In this document: one piece after another, positions 51,540-58,999 of the stretch | Layout of the letters: each line of letters starts with the position of its first letter | Numbering within the stretch: position 1 is the stretch's first letter | DNA from: Actinomadura physcomitrii | Lineage (GTDB): Bacteria > Actinomycetota > Actinomycetes > Streptosporangiales > Streptosporangiaceae | DNA length: 64,000 nucleotides | Assembly: GCF_008923205.2 (NCBI RefSeq) | Contig: NZ_WBMS02000033.1 | Span: 45,136 to 109,135 of the forward strand | Direction of reading: 5' to 3' | The notes under the pieces: generated by a model | Databases searched by the model: none | Seen by the model: the letters and a program-made list of their open reading frames with translations, nothing else | What the model was told of the DNA's origin: nothing | Position numbers and translations under genes: made by a program

Positions 51540-54500
51540 ATGACTCCCCCCGGCGGCCGTCCACGGCAGGAGCGTCCCACCGACTTCTTCATCAGCTACT
51601 CCCCCGCCGACGAGCGGTGGGCGTCCTGGATCGCCTGGCAGCTGGAGGCGGCCGGGCACCGGACGATGATGCAGGCGTGGGACTTCGTGCCCGGCACGAA
51701 CTTCATCGACTTCATGGACCGGGGGCTGTCGGAGGCCAAGGCCGTGGTGGCGGTGCTGTCGCGCAATTACCTGCGTTCGCGGTACGGGCGGCTGGAGTGG
51801 ATGGCGGCGCTGCGGGCCGACCCGGACGACCCGGCCCGCAAGCTCGTCACCGTCCGGATCGAGGACTGCCCGATCGACGGGCTGCTGTCGACGATCACCT
51901 ACGTGGACCTGGTCGGGATCGACGACCCCGACGAGGCGCGCGGGCTGCTGATGCGGCGCATCCAGGAGGCGCTGATCGGCCATGCGCGCCCGTCGGACGG
52001 GCCGGGGTTCCCCGGCGGCGGCCCGGGGGCCGCGGGCGGCCGTGCGGCGATCGTGGGCCGCCTGGAGGGCACCGGGCCCGTGGAGAGCGGCGAGCCGGGG
52101 CGGCCGGAGCCGACGGGCGAGCGGCCCGTGCGCCGCGCGCCCGTGGCGGCGCCGGCGTTCCCGTCCGCGGACGGCGCGGAGCGGCCCCGCGAGCGGCTGA
52201 GCGTGCTGCACGTGTCCGGGCCGCGGTTCGGCCGGACGCTCGCCGAGCCGGGCGAGCCGACGACGGCGGCGGAGCTGCAGGACCGCATCTGGAGCGACGT
52301 GACCCGGCTCGCCGACACCGGCGTCCCGCGCCCCGACCTGCTGGTCGTCACCGGCAACCTCACCCATTCCGGCAGCCGCAAGGAGTTCGCCGAGGCGCTG
52401 TCGTTCCTGACGAGCCTGCGCGCCCTGCTCGGCCTGGAGGCGCAGCGCGTCGTGGTGGTGCCGGGCACCCACGACGTGACCCGGGCGGCCTGCCAGGCGT
52501 ACTTCTCCAGCTGCGAGGCCGACGACATCGAGCCGCAGCCGCCCTACTGGCCGAAGTGGCGGCACTTCGCGAACCTGTTCAAGGAGTTCTACCAGGGCCT
52601 CGACTCGCTCATCTTCGACAGCGCGCAGCCGTGGACGCTGTTCCCCGTCCCCGACCTGAAGGTCGTGGTGGCCGGGCTCAACTCCACGCTGCCGCAGTCG
52701 CACCGCGAGGAGGACCGGTACGGGCGGGTCGGGCAGGCGCAGGCGGCCTGGTTCAACGAGCGGCTCCGCCACTTCGAGGACGAGGGATGGCTGCGGCTCG
52801 GCGCGGTCGAGCACACGCCGATCGCGGGCGAGCCGGGGGCGCTGCGCGACCCCGAGACGGTCGAGACGCTGCTGGGCGGCCACGTCAACCTGTTCTTCCA
52901 GGGCACCGAGTCCGACTTCGGCGCGGTGCCGCTGCTCGACTCGGGCGTCCCGTCCGTCCCGGCGCTCGGGCCCGGCCGGCACCAGACCGTGGTGCTGCGG
53001 CCGGACGGCCTCGAGCGGTGGATCCCCGAGGAGGCCGCCAGGCGCGGCCCGGAGCGCCTCGACATCGCGTGGTCGAAGGCGGCGGGAACGTTCCCTCCCA
53101 AGGAGGCGGCGGCTCCGGCGGGGCCGGCCGGGCCCGTCCCGGGGCTCGGCTCCGGCGCGGCCCCGGACGGTCCGTCCGACCCGGCGCCCGACCCCACGGC
53201 CCGCCTGCTGGACCGGCTCACCGAGGCGTGCGAGACCCGGTTCGAGCGCGCGACGATCCGGCGCGTCGTCCCGCCGCCCCGCGCGGACGGCCGCGCCGAC
53301 GCGCCGCACCTGCTCCTCACCCACCTGGAGGACGGGTTCGTCCGGCAGTACCGGATCGGCGCGCACGTCGGGCAGGTGACCGAGGAGGACGTGGACGCGT
53401 TCGTCCGGCACGTGCACGCCGACGGCGCCGACCACGGGTCGGAGCTGGTCTACCTCGGCCCGGTGCCGCCGCGGTCGCTGCGCGAGGACGCGCTGCGCCG
53501 CGGCATCCGGGTCCGCAGCCTCACCGAGTTCCAGGGGCTGCTCGACCTGTCGGAGTACGTGTCCGCGCAGACCGCGCGGCTGTCGACGGGCGGGCTGTAC
53601 CCGCCGTCGCTGTACGTCCCGCAGCGGTACCGGGAGCTCGACCGCTTCCGCCCGGACACGCCGTCCGGCGACGCGGCGGACGGCGGCTCGCCGGCGGAGG
53701 GCGTCGGCGTCGAGGAGGACGTCGTCGGCGAGATGCTGCGGCTGCTGGCCGCCGACCACGGCCGGTTCCTGCTGCTGCTGGGCGACTTCGGGCGCGGCAA
53801 GACGTTCGCGCTGCGCGAGCTGGCCCGCCGCATCCCCGAGGAGCTGCCGCACGTCGTCCCGATCCTCATCGAGCTGCGCGCGCTCGACAAGGCGCACTCG
53901 GTGGACGGCCTCGTCGCCGCGCACCTGGCGAACCACGGCGAGGAGCTGATCGACCTCAAGGCGTTCCACTACATGCTGCGGCAGGGCCGCATCGTGCTGC
54001 TGTTCGACGGGTTCGACGAGCTGGTCACCCGCGTCACCTACGACCAGGCCGCCGACCACCTCGACACGCTGCTGCAGGCCGCGCAGGACAAGGCGAAGAT
54101 CGTCGTGGCGAGCCGCACCCAGCACTTCAAGTCGCAGGCGCAGGTGCTGACCGCGCTCGGCGAGAAGGTCGGGGTGCTGCCGCACCGCCGCGTCCTCGGA
54201 CTGGAGGAGTTCACCCCCCGGCAGGTCCGCTCCTACCTGGTGAACCGGTACGGCGACGAGGACGCCGCCGACGCCCGCCTCGGCCTGCTGTCGGGCATCG
54301 AGGAGCTCCTCGCGCTGACGTCCAACCCGCGGATGCTGAGCTTCATCGCCGACCTCCCCGAGGACCGGCTCCGCGCCGTCGCGCAGGCCCGCACCACGGT
54401 CAGCCCTGCCGACCTGTACCACGAGATCCTGTCGTCGTGGCTGGCGTACGAGGCCGAGCGGGTCCGCGGCACCGGCGGGCCGTCCGGGCTCGCCGCCGAC

Positions 54501-57425
54501 GACATGTGGGAGGCGGTCGGCACCCTCGCCCTGCGGCTGTGGGAGGGCAACGAGCAGTTCCTGCGCCTCGCCGAGCTCGCCGACGTCGCCGACACCCTCA
54601 CCGGCCTCGCCGACGGGCGCCTGTCCCCGCACCAGGTGACGCACGCGGTCGGCGCGGGCAGCCTGCTCGTCCGCACCGAGGAGGGCCTGTTCGGCTTCAT
54701 CCACGGCTCGGTGATGGAGTGGCTCGTCGCCCGGCACATCGCCGCCGAGTTCGCCCGCGGCGCCGTCCCCGCCGCGCTGAGCCGCCGGGCGCTGTCCCAG
54801 CTCACCGTCGACTTCCTGTGCGACCTCGCCGACGCCCGCGCCTGCCAGGACTGGGCCGCCGGCGTCCTCGCCGACCCCGGCGCCGACGACACCGCCCGCG
54901 CCAACGCCATCCGCGTCACCACCCGGCTGCGCACCCCCGCCCGCACCGACCTGCGCGGCGCCCGCCTGCAGGGCGAGGACCTGTCCTACCGCGACCTGCA
55001 CGAGGTCGACCTGACCGGCGCCGACCTTACCGACGCCCAGCTCGTCGGCGCGAACCTGTCCCGCGCGGTGCTGCGGGACGCCTCGCTCGCCGGCGCGCGG
55101 CTCGACGAGGCGAAGCTCACCGGCGCGGACCTGCGCGGCGCCGACCTGTCGCGGGCCCGGCTCGCCCGCGCCGACCTGCGCGACGCCGCCGTCGAGGGCA
55201 GCCGCTGGACCCGCGCCGCGCTCGTCGACGCCGACCTGCCCGACCGGATCGCCGCCGCGCCGGAGCTGCGCGAGGCCGCCATCGCCCCCGGCCGCCCCAT
55301 CGACATCCAGGTCGCGCCCGCCGCCGTCGGCGTCCCCTACGGCTTCCACTTCCAGACCAGCCGGCTGCCGCAGCCGCTCGCCTACAGCCCCGGCGGGTCC
55401 GTCCTCGCCGTCGGCAGCGAGGACGGCGGCGTGCTCGTCTGCGACGCCGTCACCGGCACCCCGCTGCGCACCCTGCAGGGCCACCGCGACCGCGCCTACG
55501 CGGTCGCGTTCGACCGCGCCGGGAACCTCCTCGCCAGCGGCTCCGCGGACGGCACCGTCCGCATCTGGGACCTCGCCACCGGCCGGTGCGCGCACACCCT
55601 CACCGTCCACCCCGAAGGGGTGTGGCCCGTCGTCGTCGGCGGCCGCGCGCCCGCCGGCGGCAGCCTCGTCGCGGCCGGCGCCGCCGACGGCACCATCCGG
55701 ATCTGGGACGCCGAGACCGGCGAGCACCTGCACGACCTCGCCGGCCACACCGCGCCCGTCTACACCGCCGTGTTCGACCCCGCCGGCTCCCTCATGGTCA
55801 CCGGCGACGCGGGCGGCACCCTGCGGGTGTTCGACCTGTCCACCGGCGCGCTGCACCGCGAGCTGGCCGGCCACCGCGGCGCGGTGTTCCGCGCCGTGTT
55901 CCACCCCGGCGGCTCCGTGCTCGCCGCGGGCGACGAGGCCGGCGTCGTCCGGCTCTGGGACATCCGCACCGGCGAGATCCGGCGGGAACTGCTCGGCCAC
56001 ACCGGCCGCGTCTACGCCATCGCGTTCCACCCGGGCGGCGACCTCCTCGTCACCGGCGACACCGACGGGTCCGTCCGGCTCTGGGCGGACGGCCGGCACC
56101 GCGCCACCCTGTCCGGCCACGACGGCGGCATCTACCAGGCCGCGTTCAGCCCCGACGGCGGCCGGCTCGCCACCGCCGACAGCGCCGGGTCCGTCCGGCT
56201 GTGGGACCCCGAGACCGGCCGGCAGCGCCTCGAGCTCGCCGGGCACCGCGGCGCCGTCTGGCCGTTCGCGTTCCGCCCCGACGGCCGGCAGCTCGCCACC
56301 AGCAGCAACGACGGCACCGCCCGGATGTGGGACGCCGAGACCGGCCAGTGCCGCACCGTGCTGCGCGGCCACGGCCGCCGCGTCACCGGCGTCGCGTTCA
56401 GCCCGGACGGCGGCCTGCTCGCCGCCGGCGGCAACGACGGCCTCGTCCGGCTCTGGGACCCGCGCACCGGCCGGATGGTCCGGGAGCTGCGCGGCGTGGC
56501 CGACAACCTCACCTCCGCCGCCTGGTCGCCCGGCGACGGCCGGCTCGCCACCGCCACCAACGACGGCGGCGTCCACCTGTGGCAGGCCGGCACCGGCACG
56601 TTCGAGCGCGAGCTGAACGTCGAGACCGACCACGTGTGGGCGCAGGCGTTCGCACCGTCCGGCGACGTCCTCGCCACCGCCAACGACGACGACAGCGTCC
56701 GGCTCTGGTACTGGACGACCGGCCGGGAGACCGTCAACCTCGCCGACCACCGCGGCCGGGTCCGCTCGATCGCCTTCCACCCCGGCGGCGGCGCCGTCGC
56801 GACCGGCTGCGACGACGGCGTCGTCCGGCTCTGGGACCCCGGGACCGGCGCGCTCGTCCGGGCCCTGCGCGGCCACGCCGACCGCGTCTACCAGGTGGCG
56901 TTCGCGCCGTCCGGCGACGTCCTCGCCAGCGCGAGCAACGACGGCACCGCCCGGCTGTGGGACCCGGCGTCCGGCGCCGCCCTGCACGAGCTGCGCGGCC
57001 ACGCCGGACGCCTGTGGACCGCCGCGTTCCACCCGTCCGGGGAGCTGCTCGCCACCGCCGGCGACGACCTCGTCGTCCGGCTGTGGGACCCCGCCACCGG
57101 CCGCCCGCTGCACACCCTCACCGGCCACACCCGCCGCGTCTGGTCGGCGGCGTTCAGCCCCGACGGGACGCGGCTCGCCACCGCCGGCGACGACGGCGCC
57201 GTCATCCTGTGGGACGTCTCCGACCGCGCCGCGCCCGCCCGCCGCGCCACCCTCCTCGGCCTCGCCGAGGGCTGGGCCGCCCTCGCCCCCGACGGCCGCT
57301 ACAAGTGGGAGGGCAACGCCACCGCCGAGTTCTGGTACGCCGTCGGCATGTGCCGCTTCGAACCCGGCGAACTCGACACCTACCTCCCCGAAGTCCGCCA
57401 GCTCCCCATGGATGCGTCCTTCTGA
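51540..57425 (+). CDS. Giant NLR-like protein: TIR, degenerate metallophosphoesterase, NACHT, pentapeptide repeats, WD40
   Basis: 1961 aa, no signal peptide. Residues 13-145: TIR domain (TDFFISYSPADERWASWIAWQLEAAG), with Glu86 in GRLEW at the NADase position. Residues 218-495: calcineurin-like phosphoesterase fold whose metal motifs are all altered (GPRF, GNLTHSG, GTHDV, VEHTP, QGTESD). Residues about 555-672: probable restriction-endonuclease-like fold ending SLTEFQGLLDLSEYV. Residues 742-930: NACHT, Walker A GDFGRGKT (748-755) and Walker B LLFDGFDEL. Residues 1137-1232: pentapeptide repeats. Residues 1278-1905: about 15 WD40 repeats, enough for two propellers, then a short conserved end domain. 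By analogy with bacterial NACHT/Avs proteins it should sense something through WD40, oligomerise, and act through TIR. Anti-phage function is inferred. Confidence 0.88.
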   Translation: MTPPGGRPRQERPTDFFISYSPADERWASWIAWQLEAAGHRTMMQAWDFVPGTNFIDFMDRGLSEAKAVVAVLSRNYLRSRYGRLEWMAALRADPDDPARKLVTVRIEDCPIDGLLSTITYVDLVGIDDPDEARGLLMRRIQEALIGHARPSDGPGFPGGGPGAAGGRAAIVGRLEGTGPVESGEPGRPEPTGERPVRRAPVAAPAFPSADGAERPRERLSVLHVSGPRFGRTLAEPGEPTTAAELQDRIWSDVTRLADTGVPRPDLLVVTGNLTHSGSRKEFAEALSFLTSLRALLGLEAQRVVVVPGTHDVTRAACQAYFSSCEADDIEPQPPYWPKWRHFANLFKEFYQGLDSLIFDSAQPWTLFPVPDLKVVVAGLNSTLPQSHREEDRYGRVGQAQAAWFNERLRHFEDEGWLRLGAVEHTPIAGEPGALRDPETVETLLGGHVNLFFQGTESDFGAVPLLDSGVPSVPALGPGRHQTVVLRPDGLERWIPEEAARRGPERLDIAWSKAAGTFPPKEAAAPAGPAGPVPGLGSGAAPDGPSDPAPDPTARLLDRLTEACETRFERATIRRVVPPPRADGRADAPHLLLTHLEDGFVRQYRIGAHVGQVTEEDVDAFVRHVHADGADHGSELVYLGPVPPRSLREDALRRGIRVRSLTEFQGLLDLSEYVSAQTARLSTGGLYPPSLYVPQRYRELDRFRPDTPSGDAADGGSPAEGVGVEEDVVGEMLRLLAADHGRFLLLLGDFGRGKTFALRELARRIPEELPHVVPILIELRALDKAHSVDGLVAAHLANHGEELIDLKAFHYMLRQGRIVLLFDGFDELVTRVTYDQAADHLDTLLQAAQDKAKIVVASRTQHFKSQAQVLTALGEKVGVLPHRRVLGLEEFTPRQVRSYLVNRYGDEDAADARLGLLSGIEELLALTSNPRMLSFIADLPEDRLRAVAQARTTVSPADLYHEILSSWLAYEAERVRGTGGPSGLAADDMWEAVGTLALRLWEGNEQFLRLAELADVADTLTGLADGRLSPHQVTHAVGAGSLLVRTEEGLFGFIHGSVMEWLVARHIAAEFARGAVPAALSRRALSQLTVDFLCDLADARACQDWAAGVLADPGADDTARANAIRVTTRLRTPARTDLRGARLQGEDLSYRDLHEVDLTGADLTDAQLVGANLSRAVLRDASLAGARLDEAKLTGADLRGADLSRARLARADLRDAAVEGSRWTRAALVDADLPDRIAAAPELREAAIAPGRPIDIQVAPAAVGVPYGFHFQTSRLPQPLAYSPGGSVLAVGSEDGGVLVCDAVTGTPLRTLQGHRDRAYAVAFDRAGNLLASGSADGTVRIWDLATGRCAHTLTVHPEGVWPVVVGGRAPAGGSLVAAGAADGTIRIWDAETGEHLHDLAGHTAPVYTAVFDPAGSLMVTGDAGGTLRVFDLSTGALHRELAGHRGAVFRAVFHPGGSVLAAGDEAGVVRLWDIRTGEIRRELLGHTGRVYAIAFHPGGDLLVTGDTDGSVRLWADGRHRATLSGHDGGIYQAAFSPDGGRLATADSAGSVRLWDPETGRQRLELAGHRGAVWPFAFRPDGRQLATSSNDGTARMWDAETGQCRTVLRGHGRRVTGVAFSPDGGLLAAGGNDGLVRLWDPRTGRMVRELRGVADNLTSAAWSPGDGRLATATNDGGVHLWQAGTGTFERELNVETDHVWAQAFAPSGDVLATANDDDSVRLWYWTTGRETVNLADHRGRVRSIAFHPGGGAVATGCDDGVVRLWDPGTGALVRALRGHADRVYQVAFAPSGDVLASASNDGTARLWDPASGAALHELRGHAGRLWTAAFHPSGELLATAGDDLVVRLWDPATGRPLHTLTGHTRRVWSAAFSPDGTRLATAGDDGAVILWDVSDRAAPARRATLLGLAEGWAALAPDGRYKWEGNATAEFWYAVGMCRFEPGELDTYLPEVRQLPMDASF
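55371..57260 (+). repeat. WD40 repeat array, about 15 units of about 42 codons
   Basis: Each unit follows the pattern AFxPDGxxLATxxxDGxVRLWDxxTGxxxxxLxGH and spans roughly 120-135 bp. Units 7-9 and 12-15 are especially alike, indicating expansion by duplication. Fourteen units would fill two seven-bladed propellers. Confidence 0.85.
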
Positions 57426-57436
57426 GGCACTACGAA

Positions 57437-57460
57437 AGCCCCCTGGGTTTCCAGGGGGCT
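57437..57460. terminator. Bidirectional terminator after the TIR-NACHT gene
   Basis: AGCCCCCTGG-GTTT-CCAGGGGGCT, a perfect 10-bp stem with a tetraloop, placed between two convergent stops. Confidence 0.75.
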
Positions 57461-57479
57461 CGCCGTGCGCGTCGGAAAA

Positions 57480-57746
57480 CTACCGCGTGACGCCTTCCGA
57501 CCGTGCCACCAGGCGGGCCAGGACCCCGGCCATCTCCTCCTGGCGAGCGGCCATCTTCCCGAGCTCGCCCATGATCAGGTTGACGGCCGATCCGAGCTCC
57601 TGCCTGAGCTCCTGCCGGAACTCCTGCCTGACCAGCCCCAGCTCCCGATCAAGGTGATCCTTGGTGACCAGGTCCTTCAGATCGTCCTTCGTGACCAGGT
57701 CGGCCAGGGTCACCTGTTCGAGGGGCTTCGAAGCCATGATGGTCAT
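57480..57746 (-). CDS. Small coiled-coil protein
   Basis: 88 aa from ATG 57746 (GAGAGG upstream); ATG 57737 is an alternative. Repeated LVTKDDLKD-LVTKDHLDR followed by a helix rich in Arg/Gln/Glu (RQEFRQELRQELGS) and AARQEEMAGVLARLVAR. No cysteines or membrane span. It resembles the small helical DUF1640/CCDC90-type proteins only in build. It is convergent with the TIR-NACHT gene; a partnership is not supported by orientation. Confidence 0.6.
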   Translation of the reverse strand: MTIMASKPLEQVTLADLVTKDDLKDLVTKDHLDRELGLVRQEFRQELRQELGSAVNLIMGELGKMAARQEEMAGVLARLVARSEGVTR

Positions 57747-57851
57747 GTTACCTCTCGTCGTCGTGGGGGACCGCCCTTCGGCGGGTCTCCAGTCTCCCAC
57801 ACGCGACCACCCTGAGCGTTCGGTTGATCACCGACAGTTATTCGTCGGTGA

Positions 57852-58454
57852 TCAACTGGCGGCGGCCTGGCGGGTGAGGGTCTCCCAGAGGGCGTCGACC
57901 TGGGACTTCAGGTCGTCGAGGGTGCCGGAGTTGTCGATGACGTGGGTGGCGACGGCGCGGCGCTGCTCGCGGGTGGCCTGGTTCGCCATCCGGGCGCGGG
58001 CATCCTCCTCGGTCATGCCGCGGCGGGAGGTGAGGCGGTCCAGCTGGGTCTCCTCGGGCGCGTCCACGACCACCACCGCGTCGTAGGCGCCGGCGAGGCC
58101 GTTCTCGGCCAGCAGCGGGACGTCGTAGACGACGATCGCGTCGGCGGGGGCGGCGTCCATCAGCTCCTGCATCCGCTCCCCCACCAGCGGGTGGACGATC
58201 GCGTTGAGGGCGGCGAGCCGGTCGGCGTCGGCGAACACGATCCTGCCGACCTTCTCCCGGTCGAGGGCGCCGGACGGCAGCAGCACGCCGTCGCCGAACT
58301 CGGCGACGACCGCGGCGAGGCCCGGGGTGCCCGGCTCGACCACCTCGCGGGCGATCTTGTCCGCGTCGATGACCACCGCGCCGCGCTCGGCCAGCCGCGC
58401 GGACACCTCGCTCTTGCCCGACCCGATTCCGCCGGTGAGTCCCACTTTCAGCAC
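57852..58454 (-). CDS. coaE: Dephospho-CoA kinase
   Basis: Last step of coenzyme A synthesis. 200 aa. P-loop GLTGGIGSGKS at residues 6-16, then VIDADKIAREVV, HPLVGERM, VVYDVPLLAENG and DRLTSRRGMTEEDARARMANQ. GTG 58454 lies six bases after TAGGGT, so it probably has its own leaderless promoter although the GNAT gene ends just 25 bp upstream. The common C-terminal UPF0157 fusion of many actinobacterial CoaE proteins is absent. Confidence 0.95.
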   Translation of the reverse strand: MLKVGLTGGIGSGKSEVSARLAERGAVVIDADKIAREVVEPGTPGLAAVVAEFGDGVLLPSGALDREKVGRIVFADADRLAALNAIVHPLVGERMQELMDAAPADAIVVYDVPLLAENGLAGAYDAVVVVDAPEETQLDRLTSRRGMTEEDARARMANQATREQRRAVATHVIDNSGTLDDLKSQVDALWETLTRQAAAS

Positions 58455-58460
58455 GCGCCC

Positions 58461-58466
58461 ACCCTA
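58461..58466 (-). promoter_or_regulatory. -10 element for a leaderless coaE transcript
   Basis: TAGGGT on the minus strand, six bases, then GTG 58454. Confidence 0.5.
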
Positions 58467-58479
58467 GCGGGCGCGGGTC

Positions 58480-58992
58480 TCAGGGGGTCCCGGCGGGCAC
58501 GAGGGCCTTGCGCATGTGCACGAGCGTCAGGTGCGCGGCGACCCGCTCGCGGTGCGTCTCGGTGTAGCCGAGCCGCCGGTACAGGCGCAGGTTGCCCTCG
58601 CTGAGGTGCCCGGTGAACAGCACGCACGCGTCGGCGCGGCCCGCGACGGCCTCCTCCAGCGCCCGCATCAGCCGCCCGCCGATCCCGCGGCCCTGCAGGT
58701 CGGGCGCGACGACGAGCCGCCCGACCAGGCAGGTGTGGTCGCTGAACTGGGCGCGGACGGCGCCGGCGATCCGGCCGCCGAGCACCGCCTTCAGCACCAC
58801 CGCGTCGCCCTCCAGCAGCTTGCGCATCTGCTCCAGCGACTCGACCAGCGGCGGGATGAACGGGTCGCCGTACAGCTGCGCCTCGCTGACGTAGGCGGCG
58901 CGCTGCAGCGTCAGCAGCTCGCCCGCGTCGGCGGGGACCGCCGGCTCGACCGCCGCGGTGCCCGCCGCCGTGCCCGCCGCCGTGTCGTCCAT
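58480..58992 (-). CDS. GNAT-family N-acetyltransferase
   Basis: 170 aa from ATG 58992 (GAGGCGG upstream). An Ala/Thr-rich leader precedes LLTLQRAAYVSEAQLYGDPFIPPLVESLEQM. The acetyl-CoA loop is LVVAPDLQGRGIGGRLMRALEEAV and the end LYRRLGYTETHRERV is typical. Substrate unknown. It lies seven bases after the EEP-domain gene, in an operon with it. Confidence 0.85.
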   Translation of the reverse strand: MDDTAAGTAAGTAAVEPAVPADAGELLTLQRAAYVSEAQLYGDPFIPPLVESLEQMRKLLEGDAVVLKAVLGGRIAGAVRAQFSDHTCLVGRLVVAPDLQGRGIGGRLMRALEEAVAGRADACVLFTGHLSEGNLRLYRRLGYTETHRERVAAHLTLVHMRKALVPAGTP

Positions 58993-58999
58993 GGCCGCC

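Noticed and set aside
50256..57128. Minus-strand open frame of 2290 codons opposite the TIR-NACHT gene
   Set aside because: It is the antisense shadow of a GC-rich gene: low-complexity Arg/Ala/Gly/Val product with no domains, while the plus strand carries clear ordered domains.
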